From NCBI GenBank assembly GCA_019671135.1, contig JAHRHY010000005.1, positions 868,001 to 932,000 of the forward strand: 64,000 bases of DNA, written 5' to 3'. Both the position numbers and the translations under genes were made by a program. The notes under the pieces were generated by a model. It made no database searches, was not told the origin of the DNA, and saw only the letters and a list, made by a program, of their open reading frames with translations. The DNA comes from Linnemannia hyalina (taxonomy: Eukaryota > Mortierellomycota > Mortierellomycetes > Mortierellales > Mortierellaceae). Shown here in pieces: positions 11,764 to 21,759 of this stretch (positions within the stretch are counted from its first letter, which is position 1; each line of letters begins with the position of its first letter).

Positions 11764-12789
11764 CACCTTCCCTCCTTGCCCCGAACCCCTGTCCCTCGAC
11801 CATCTCTTCTTGGCTAATTTTGCCCAAAAACGTAATACAAGGGAACCGAAAGAACTGTATCCAGTGCTCCTTTTTTTTTCTCTTAGTCGACCACCATCTC
11901 CTCTTCTTCCTTTGACTTTTAATTCTCTCCCTTCTTTTGTTCGCCTTTATCTTCCTTCTTGCGTAGTCACCATCCTCGCTCTCCCTCACATATACACCTT
12001 TTTTCCACTCCGCAACCCTATCGCCTGTCCTCTTCCATTCCCACCATTACCCATCATCGTCCTCCTGCTCCCATTTTTGTTTTGTTTTTGCTCAACGATC
12101 CCTTGCAGAAACATACCTCGTTTTACTTTTTGTAATCAGGAATTATTATTATTATTTGGGCGTCCAGCAACGAGCTTTTGAAATAAGGTGAGCGACATGT
12201 CCGTTACCTATGGTACCTGGGGAGAAGGAGGAGAATGCATTCTTTATGAAAAGAGGAGGAGAAATCCGGCGCCAAGTGCGATTTGCAGTGTTCTTGGCTG
12301 TATGTTCCTCATCCCGTAATCCGCCTCAACTGTCTACATCTTCGCCAGACTTCTCCATTGGCTTGTTTCTCTGCATTGTCTCTCATCTCTTTCGTTCTGT
12401 CCCCTCTCTCCCTATCATAACCCACATTTGTTCTATCAGTGTTATGGAATTTGAACACGTTTTGTCTCAGATGAGTCGACAGCCCCTGGTTCCTGGTTCC
12501 TGGGCAGCAACCGGGTTTGTTATTTAAAAAAGATATGCAGCCAGGTCGATTGGATGTGTCAGGAATCGCCGGTCGGGTCTGGTCTGTGTCATTTCAAAAA
12601 GGATGCCATGACCTGACTGGTGTGGGGGAAAGGAAGCGGGAAAACGAACAGATGCAAAAAGGGGAGGAGGGAGCGAAGAATCATACACACAGTTGTTAAT
12701 ACTCTATACACGCGCCACCATTTCTTCCTCATTTTCGTCTTCTGTCAATGCCATACTTTTGGACCCGACTCGCTTCACATATCACAACT

Positions 12790-12809
12790 ACACACACACA
12801 CACACACAC
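12790..12809. repeat. (CA)n microsatellite
   Basis: A short perfect CA array of about ten units in the gene-poor stretch. Confidence 0.85.
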
Positions 12810-14318
12810 GACTCAACCACACTCGCTCAAACAACCAACCATAACCGACAACATACTGACACAACTCTCGTCCCTCATCGCTCATCCCCTCCTTTTCCTT
12901 TTTCTTCATTCCAAAAAAAGGTGTTCATCGTGCCAACGTGTTCATCCGACCTCTTTTATTGTATTTCAACACAGCTGGTCCAAGCCTTTTCGGGAAAAGG
13001 TCAAGGTACTCCAGCTTTCTTTTTTTCTTTTCCCAAATGTCAAGAGGACATCATAAGCAGGCGAACGGACAAAAAAATGAGGACAAGAGGCAGTGATGAT
13101 AGAAAAGTGGATAGTGCAAGAGAGGTGGGGACACGCATGCTAACAAATCGACACATCAAACACCAGCGAAAAGGCGAAGGAAAGAAAGAAAGAAAGAGGA
13201 ACTGAAAGGGAGAGGACTTCACAAAAAGAAAAGTACAACAAGGAATCACGACATGTCTACCAACAAAACAAACATCCAAGCAAGCAGAATTGAGTGGTGG
13301 CACATTGCCCATTTTTATTCGCTTTTTTTATGTTGAGTTTTGGGCTGTAGCATGTGTTGTAGCAGATGGAAATGACAGCAGAGCACTGCACTGCCCAAAT
13401 TACGACAGTACCGGAACAATGCATTATTACTCTTTTGTGAGATGGTAAACAAATACAACAGACACGATTCGGAGAGAAAGGGGGAAGAAGGGGGAAAGGG
13501 GCGACAGGAGCGAGAGAGGAAGGGAGGAGAGGGGTGATGACAGAGAGAGAGAGGAAGGGAGCAGAAAGTAGGAAAGGGGGGAAGAAAGGAGATGCATGGA
13601 CCATGTGTGTTGTCTCTCATCGACCACTCTCATCTATCTCCTTCCCTCTCTCTGAAGTAGACAAACACACATTCACTTTCACAAATTTTTCAATGAATGC
13701 ATTAAGTGCAAGTACAGTCAGTACATTCTCTCCTGCCCATGCTCCCCATAGCCATATTTCTCTCTTTCTTTTCTCTTTACTTCTCTCTTTCAGTTCATTC
13801 TTTCCCAACTATTCGTTTATCACTTGTATCCTACTGTTTCCCACCCTCGTTTTCATTAATTCCTCCCAATGTAAAATAGCTTCGATTCAATTGACGTCTA
13901 CCCGACTCTTGGCACTTGTACGATTTGCTGATCACTTTATTTTCATTTCATTTCATTTCTGTCTTCGTCCTTAATCAATTAGTATCTGAAGAGTCCATCA
14001 CTGCCGTCCATCACTGCCATCCATCACTATTCAAGGGCGAACAAACGAATAACGACCGTTTACAGCAATACAAGCGACTTACGCCCAGCTTCATAAAAAA
14101 TATCCGACAACTCATTCACTTATTCATTCCCCAGCTCATTCAAACATACATACAAATATACATATCGCCATCACCTCATCCTCATCTACAAAAAATACGC
14201 CCAGCACAAGATCCATCGTCCAGCACCCTCGCTCTGTTGTACAAACAGCTCTCAACAACAGACATCAGGCAGGAGCAGCAAAGGCAATTAACGCTAATCC
14301 ATACCAACAACCACAACC

Positions 14319-14319
<1 letters not shown>

Positions 14320-14351
<32 letters not shown>
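14320..14351 (+). repeat. (AAC)n trinucleotide run in the bZIP upstream region
   Basis: About ten ACA/AAC units 530 nt upstream of the bZIP start. It would encode poly-Asn or poly-Gln if translated, but it lies in an open frame with no other support and is taken as untranslated. Confidence 0.8.
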
Positions 14352-14882
14352 GCATTAACTCGCATCCCGCCCAGTCCTTTCCGCCCTTTCGCTTTTCGCC
14401 TTTCGCCTCTTGCTCACGCATTAACAAGGAATAGCGACAAACCCAGGGCTCCTTTCTCTTTTACTCTTCACTCTCTTTTTACCTTACTCCAAAAAGAGCA
14501 CACCTACTTCACCCACCCACATCACCTTACCTCTCTTCTCTTCCATCTCCTCCTCTTCCTCCCACTTCTCCTCCTTCATCCCCTTCTTCCTTATTTTCTC
14601 ATTCTTATTTCATCCTCATTCCCTCATCTCCTTTCATCACTTCATAAACTTCTCTCCGAGACGTACAATCTCATTAGAGAAACCATCCACTCCTTTGGTT
14701 CCGTCCCTTCCAATTTCCTCCCTGTCTCCTTGTTGCCACGCCTTAGTGCCCTCTCCTCACCCCCTTCCCCTTCCCACCTTTTTAATCATTCCTCCCTTTC
14801 CTCCCCTTTAACTCGATCAACGTTTGCTCTCGCTCATTCCTCTCTTCACATCTTCCTTTTTCTTTAACGACACTCATTCGGC

Positions 14883-17613
14883 ATGCTCGGTTCTGGTCCT
14901 GGCCCTGCGCCCACGCCCTCGATGACTCTCCCTCCCCTCCGAGAACTTGATAAGGTCCTTGGTCCCGAATCAGAACACAGTCGCTTGGCTAATCACCACT
15001 CAGTACCATCAGGACAACCCCGGTCGCAGTCATCTGATCCTCATCTCCATCAGCACTTCCAACAGCAACGGCCTCAGCAACACCAACAACAACAGCAGCA
15101 GCAGACACCGCAGCAGCAACATCATCAGTACACCCAAAAGCTCCCTCCAAGCCAGCACAGCTACCAGCACCATGACCAACCCGGCCGCTATTCATCGTTA
15201 TCTGGATCATTACCAGGACCATTGTGGATTGGCCGAGATGGCCAGGAAGAGGGAAAAGGTATACAAAAGATTTGATTGAAGAGAGACAGTGTCCTTCGTT
15301 TGTATTCGTACATATTACGAACGCACACGCAGATCTGCAAAATGATCATCGTTCTATACATATCGTTTGACGCTTGATGTTTTCTGCTGTTGTTTGCTGT
15401 TTGTTGATGCATTACTCGAGTGTCCTGCTCTCGTAATTTACCCTCCTTCTCTGCTTTCTAATCGGACCTGACAAGGTTGCGCGTCCCTTATTGCCCTTTT
15501 GCCACCACATTACCCACCCATCCAAAAAGAAAAAAAGTATGCGAGACTGATCGATGTTCTTATTTAAACTTCCATATTTCTCGTCCAAAAAAAAAATCTC
15601 TTTGTTGAATTAATAATAGACCTATACATGAGCGCCACCAGGGCCGACTCGGTTTTGTCCAAGGACTACCCGCACGGGCACACTCATCGTCATCTCCCCA
15701 GCGCATCCGCACATGAGCCAGGGCCAGGGCGGTCTGATTCGAGCCCAGGCCATCCTCACCAGCAACAACAACACCAGTCGCAGCATAATCAAAAGGGGTC
15801 TACATCCCCTACTTCAACCCACACCACCTCATCTGCAACTGCGACTCCATCTTCCAAAACGTCTGCACAGGCAAATACAGCAACAGGAGGAGCAACATCA
15901 GGATCAACTGAAGGCAGTAATTCTGGAAAATCGACGGCCGAGCAAGGACGGAATTCGACAAAGCGTGCCGCCCAAAACCGCGCAGCCCAGCGCGCATTTC
16001 GTCAGCGGAAGGATCAATACGTCCGTGAATTGGAGCGCAAAGCGGACCGGTTACAACAGGCCGAGGGACAAATCATGATTCTCATGGCTCGCAACCGCGA
16101 ATTGGAGGCCGCTGCTGCCCAGAAGCAACTTGGCGCATCCTCGTCACCACTGCCATCCCCACTCTTGCTACAGGACTCGCCTAGGGGCGGTATGGTTGGA
16201 CCAGGAAGAGCCATAGATCGAGGAGAACGCGACCGGGATCGGGAACGAGAATGGGCTGTCCATGAGAGGACCCTGGAGAGCAACGGGTCCTTTGATCATT
16301 ACCATCCTTCCTCGCGCCCGGCGCTGGGCCGCCATTCGTCTGTTCAACACCTTCGACAAGCCTATAACGCCGCATCACCACCTCTTTCGAGTAGCTCAAT
16401 GAAACACCTTTCACTGAGCAGCAAACTGTCGGCGCCCGAATCGGACCAGGAGATTGAACACCAGCATCGTCCTCATCGTCATCTTCACCGCCATCCTTCG
16501 GAATCGTCGCTCAACCTCCACCGCTCCGGGGCCTTCCCAGTGTTCTCTACTGATCCAAAAGACGAGGATCATCAAGTGGCACAGCGGCTTCTCAGCATCC
16601 GAGGAACTCCTATTGACTCTCGTCCAGAGACTACCTCGCCCACTGCGACCAACCGGTCCCCTCACCCTGGATCTAGCGGCGATGTATCGATGCAGTACTA
16701 TCCTGGATCTCCATTGACGCCAACCCATGAGCGGTCATCACTCTACTCATCGGCTCAGAACTCAAGGGCACCCTCTAGCGCAGGGGTCGGCCCCCGTTCC
16801 TTGCCATCACCTACAAGCGCAGCCCATGGCGATGGTTCGCTTCCCACTTCTGCGTCTCCTGCCCACCCACCTGCTCCTTTCCATCCATCGTCGTCTGACT
16901 ACGACCTGGGCAAAAAGAGACCAAGCGACGGAACCATTAGTTGGGCTAGCCAGGATCTTTACAAGAACCCTCAGGATACCCACTCACACCACCCTTACCA
17001 CCCCTCAGTCAAGAAGCAGGCTAGTTGGAGTTCGCTCTCGGAGCAGAGACGTATTCACGCGGTCAAGAAGCAACCAAGTTATGGCTCCATCTCGGAATAT
17101 CGTCACAGCTGGAGAAGTAATAGGACCGAGAGCCCAGAGATGACATCAGACGCTCGGTTCGGCGGCAACAGCAGTGACCGTGGCAGCGTAACGCCTGCAT
17201 TACCCAGGATTCCTCCACAGTTCTCGCAGCAGCGCCCTCCGCAACCACCCACTCCTCAGCACCCGCCATTAAGCTTTGACCGTGAATACCCTTCCCCGAC
17301 GGCAGCATCCCATACCAGCTCTACATTTTCGCCACCCACGAGCCACCCGCAGCACTTTCAACAGCACCATCACCAGCAGCACTCGTCGCATGGACAACCA
17401 CCAGCTTCGTCTGACTATTATAGTCCTCCGCGGTCAGCACCGCAGCAACACGAGCATGGATCATCAGATATGGATGTCGTTCAGGAAGGCAGCAATGGTG
17501 GCAGTTCCGCAAGTAATCATCACCACCACTACTCGCATTCTCAACACCAGGTCGCATACGACTCTGATGAGATGGATACCTATGACCAACGACGAGAGTC
17601 TTCTCATGACTAG
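14883..17613 (+). CDS. bZIP transcription factor, Yap/Pap1-type basic region
   Basis: Model: exons 14883-15258 and 15620-17613, 789 aa; phase-1 intron with donor GTATAC and acceptor AATAATAG. The basic region KRAAQNRAAQRAFRQRK (about residues 240-256) has the NxxAQxxFR signature of fungal Yap1/Pap1-type factors. A short leucine zipper follows (Leu near 263, 270 and further heptads). It should bind DNA as a dimer in the nucleus. The N-terminus is Gln/His-rich (poly-Gln about residues 60-80). The C-terminus is long, Ser/Pro/His-rich and disordered, with two related segments, VKKQASWSSLSE and VKKQPSYGSISE, that look like kinase or 14-3-3 sites. There is no cysteine anywhere in the protein, so the Yap1 redox switch (paired Cys-rich domains) is absent. 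The target genes are unknown. The 5' region is a 7.7 kb gene-poor stretch. Confidence 0.88.
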
Positions 17614-17812
17614 GCCCTCTGGTCCCCATCACAACCCTTATTTCTACTATTTCATCCAGTACCTAGTTTCCTTCACACCCAAAAGAACCACCTTTACTTA
17701 ATATTCAATTTTCTAATAATATATAATAAAAACAAATAATAATCGCCTTCCTCCTTTCAACTGTCAACTATCTACTTTCGGCTATCAAGGTCATTTTTTG
17801 TCCGGTTTCGGT

Positions 17813-18177
17813 ATGCCTTCCGCCCCCTCCTCCTCAAATAACCAAGGGAGTGCCTCAACTTCCGTTCCTGTCGTAAAAATGGTGAGGGGATGCGTTAACG
17901 ACCGATTGCACCTCATCCTCCTCCGCGATTTCGATTCGTTGAGCGACGGCGCGCTTGGGCAGGGAGGATGTTGAAGATTAGCGAAGATATACTCAAACTT
18001 CAAGTCCGATTCCCGGATGAATGGGGCGTATATTCCCTTTTGTCGATGGTGACGGGGGACGGACGGTGGTCGTCATCCATGAGAGTGCTCCTCAATCGAC
18101 CAAATGGATGACTAGCTGTCGTTTAAAAGAGTCATCACTTTCAGTGCCCTCCGACCGATTGCATGTTTTGAACAGTT
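17813..18177 (+). pseudogene. Possible decayed gene fragment, unknown family
   Basis: An ATG frame at 17813 runs 53 codons (starting MPSAPSSSNNQG, with DRLHLILLRDFDSL) and stops. A second frame from about 17968 (KISEDILKLQVRFPDEWGVY...) and a third frame from about 18058 (TVVVIHESAPQSTKWM...) continue protein-like sequence with overlapping ends. This is what a coding region with two small frameshifts would look like. Splicing could also join them, but no good donor/acceptor pair was found. No family is recognised. It could equally be chance in a GC-richer spacer. Confidence 0.25.
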
Positions 18178-18791
18178 GACGCCTGAGTTGGGGCGCCGAT
18201 CTGTTAGGTTGAGTTGTGCTCAGCTACGGGCTTTGTTTATGCGAGATAGGTGACAAGCAGAGTGGCCCTATGAGTGGAGAAGGTTGATGCTTTTGACCGA
18301 GGATATCCTCGTCGCCGATTCTATGCGGACAATGAGCCCTTTTTATGTCTTCCTTGTCTTCCGTTACCCTCGCTCACCACCACCATCGATATCAAGTATC
18401 GATGGATCCTCACCGTCTTATTTCCACCCTGTCGTCTTGGTCCTCGATCGCATACGCGTTTTCCGTTGCCGTCCAAATCTACGGATTCCGATATGGCGTC
18501 GTCGCTCTTGGTCGGCTTGACCTTTTCTCGTCGTCACCATCAAGCTCCGATTTCTCAAAGAGGTCGGGCCCAAAGGGGGTATTGGCCTTCGTTTTCGAAC
18601 TGTGCTGGCTCTAGAGTGCCGAAAAAAACACCTTGGTCTGTATTCTGAGGTCGTGGGCTGGTGTAAAGGGCGTGAGTTTGGTTTGTTGGAATAGGAAAAC
18701 TAAGGGAGATCTATGTGATATGTCCGCTCTGGTAATAAGACTCCTGTAGGATGATTTTGTGTTCCTGAACGTTGGGCTTTTGGTGGTGTAG

Positions 18792-18818
18792 TTTTTTTTT
18801 TTTTTTTTTTTTTTTTTT
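18792..18818. repeat. Poly-T run (27 T)
   Basis: Uninterrupted T homopolymer. With the T29 run at 19120 it brackets about 300 nt of otherwise ordinary sequence. Confidence 0.95.
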
Positions 18819-19119
18819 GGAAGGTGAGAGGCGAGAGGGCGAATGAGAAGGAGAGATACGAAAGCTAATTCTCTTGTCCTTTTTCCTTCTCTTTTTCGCC
18901 GAGTCTGTTTATCGGAAGAGCAATCATGCACAAAACTATAGGACCAAACACGTTGATGCTATGGAACCGACCTGATTGTACCAAGATATCAGCACTCTAC
19001 GTCTGGAATCATCACGTTCTCTCTTTCTCTTATGGACTTATTTCACCCCACAATATAACGCGAAATCAACGCGAGACGCGACTTTTGTTTCATTGCGTAG
19101 TTGTGTACCTTTTTAACGC

Positions 19120-19155
19120 TTTTTTTTTTTTTTTTTTTTTTTTTTTTTGGGGGGG
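19120..19155. repeat. Poly-T run (29 T) followed by seven G
   Basis: Uninterrupted T29 then G7. Such junctions are prone to assembly and sequencing error, so the exact length may be unreliable. Confidence 0.95.
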
Positions 19156-19238
19156 CTTCAATCAGGGCGACGACATACCAACACCGCTCCTCTATCTCCT
19201 TCTATCCTACCTTCACACTCGCCTTAACACTCAGGAAA

Positions 19239-19718
19239 ATGATCAATCGATCCGTCAAAGAAAGCAACAAGGTACTCCAAAGCTATGCCGTAAGCATTTT
19301 TTCCACCGTAGAAAAATGCAGAGGGTCATTGGCGTCACCTTGCCGTCCCATTCTCAAAGCGGTCTCCATGTTATCTCCTAATTTAATTCTACGTGTCACC
19401 TGGTTGCAGAAAACAAAAAAGGTGTCGGTCAAACGGTGCTTGTCGTGTTCAACCTTTCTCTGTAATGAAACACGATTCAGTTCATCTCCTCGTCCTCTGT
19501 TTGAACTAACGAACATACTTGCGCCTTTCAATCCATTCTTTCAATCCTCGCCTACTGTGCGCGTAGTCAAGTTCAGGAAAAAGACAAACATGCTTTCACT
19601 TACCTCGTCTCAAAGCAAAAAAAAAAGTTATTCATTACACTTGCAGCCTCGTCTTTTTGCACACCTGAACATAAATGCGGAGAGGCAGGACAGCCACACG
19701 CGTTGTCCAAAAAGATAA
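19239..19718 (+). CDS. Uncertain open frame of 160 codons, unknown product
   Basis: The frame opens with an ATG (MINRSVKESNKVLQSYA) preceded by a pyrimidine-rich leader. After 17 codons there is a strong donor-like GTAAGC, so this may be exon 1 of a short spliced gene. Unspliced, the frame stays open to 19718, where it encodes a basic, Ser-rich protein of no recognisable family. It ends about 20 nt from the tRNA-Gly gene on the opposite strand. Evidence for a real gene is limited to the leader, the start and the open frame. Confidence 0.22.
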   Translation: MINRSVKESNKVLQSYAVSIFSTVEKCRGSLASPCRPILKAVSMLSPNLILRVTWLQKTKKVSVKRCLSCSTFLCNETRFSSSPRPLFELTNILAPFNPFFQSSPTVRVVKFRKKTNMLSLTSSQSKKKSYSLHLQPRLFAHLNINAERQDSHTRCPKR

Positions 19719-19739
19719 ACGCCAAGGGTAAAAGATAGT

Positions 19740-19810
19740 TGCGTGGTCCGGGAATCGAACCCGGGTCTACCGCGTGGCAGGCGGTAATTATACCACTAAA
19801 CCAACCACGC
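19740..19810 (-). tRNA. tRNA-Gly (anticodon GCC), no intron
   Basis: On the minus strand the 71-nt sequence folds as a cloverleaf. The acceptor arm GCGTGGT pairs with ACCACGC, with discriminator A at 19740. The anticodon stem ACCGC/GCGGT encloses loop CTGCCAC with anticodon GCC. The T arm is CCGGG/CCCGG with loop TTCGATT (B box GGTTCGATTCC). A four-T run on the transcribed strand (19733-19730) a few bases downstream would serve as the Pol III terminator. The gene decodes GGC/GGT glycine codons. Confidence 0.97.
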
Positions 19811-19865
19811 TTTGTTCGATGTGCAATAAAATTATGCTGTGCATGATGGATTAAAAGTCTTTAGA

Positions 19866-19876
19866 CCAATCACGTG
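19866..19876. promoter_or_regulatory. CCAAT box directly abutting a CACGTG E-box
   Basis: CCAAT (19866-19870) is followed without a gap by the palindrome CACGTG (19871-19876). In fungi CCAAT binds the HAP complex and CACGTG binds bHLH factors such as Cbf1/SREBP types. It lies 55 nt upstream of the tRNA-Gly start and just past the end of the interrupted frame. Function is not shown by the sequence. Confidence 0.3.
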
Positions 19877-19877
19877 A

Positions 19878-20339
19878 TTACTCCAGGATTGAGATTGCCG
19901 CGCCCCTTAACTTAGCCTCATAATGAATCTCCAGATTGGAACACTCCTCCTTCCAGATGCTTTTGATCTGGTAGTTCGTTATCTGTAGGTATCCAAGGGC
20001 ACCCAAAAACCCCCCGTGGGACTCCTCAATAGTTCTTATGTAGTGCACGAGGTCTCCATCATACTTTCCCCCTTATTTCATTTTGTTGTTGTGGGTGGTC
20101 GCTCTGAACTCCTTGGTCAATCGCGCTATTTTGATATGGAAAAGGAACGACTCTCGAATTGTTTCTAAGCTTGAACCAAAGCGTTGCTTCTGACGCGGAA
20201 AAATGGGATGAGGGTCGTTTTCCATATTATCCTTCTCGATGTATGTAACAGCTCCAAGTTCTTGACAACACCAACGGCGTGTTTTCGTTTTTGTTTTTGA
20301 CGCGATATTTTTATTATTTGACGATGTCATTTTTTCCAT
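19878..20339 (-). pseudogene. Interrupted reading frame starting 11 nt after the BUD32 stop
   Basis: Read on the minus strand, ATG at 20339 opens 88 codons ending in TAA at 20075-20073. The same frame then continues without a further stop for 64 codons to TAA at 19880-19878. Both halves look like ordinary protein: the first is basic, with the stretches TRRWCCQELGAVTYIEKD and LETIRESFLFHIKIARLTKE; the second has DLVHYIRTIEESHGGFLGALG and IKSIWKEECSNLEIHYEAKL. Codon use is much more AT-rich than in BUD32 and other genes here. No intron of normal length can remove the TAA. Options are a young nonsense pseudogene, stop readthrough, two small proteins, or a fragment of a mobile element. The family is not recognised. 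Confidence 0.4.
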
Positions 20340-20350
20340 GAGTTCCTGTC

Positions 20351-21563
<1,213 letters not shown>

Positions 21564-21759
21564 GGTCGACTTTGAGTAATGGTGTGAATGAAAGAGCAAG
21601 AATCGCTTAAAAGCGTCGCAGCAAATGAAATCAAAGTCATTAAGGGCGGCTCCTCGAAAGGAATGGCTGGCAATTGAATCTTTATTGTTAGTTTGCGACT
21701 TTGCGTATCACCCGACATTGTCAATGTTGACCATATCCTGTCTCGTTTATTTTCTTCCA

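Larger units (their letters stand above)
7203..14882. other. Gene-poor stretch, 7.7 kb
   Basis: I find no supported coding region on either strand. Open frames are short or low-complexity and show no family features. The stretch holds a G14 run (7594-7607), TG/AC microsatellites (9017-9042, 11720-11760, 12790-12809), alternating purine- and pyrimidine-rich blocks (7780-7930, 11480-11700, 13620-13870), and an AAC trinucleotide run (14320-14351). The last 450 bases (about 14440-14870) are the pyrimidine-rich leader of the bZIP gene. Several pyrimidine blocks have no coding region after them and could mark noncoding transcripts. Confidence 0.55.
17614..19739. other. Intergenic region with weak coding traces and two long T runs
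   Basis: The first 150 nt are an AT-rich bZIP 3' flank with AATAAA-like motifs near 17720-17745. From about 17813 to 18640 the sequence is less AT-rich and carries protein-like fragments in shifting frames (separate entry). Uninterrupted T runs lie at 18792-18818 and 19120-19148, the second ending in seven G. From 19239 a frame of 160 codons is open (separate entry). Confidence 0.5.

Noticed and set aside
11448..11766. Arg/Glu/Lys-rich minus-strand frames over the CT-rich block
   Set aside because: Pure low complexity created by a pyrimidine tract plus the (CA)n array.
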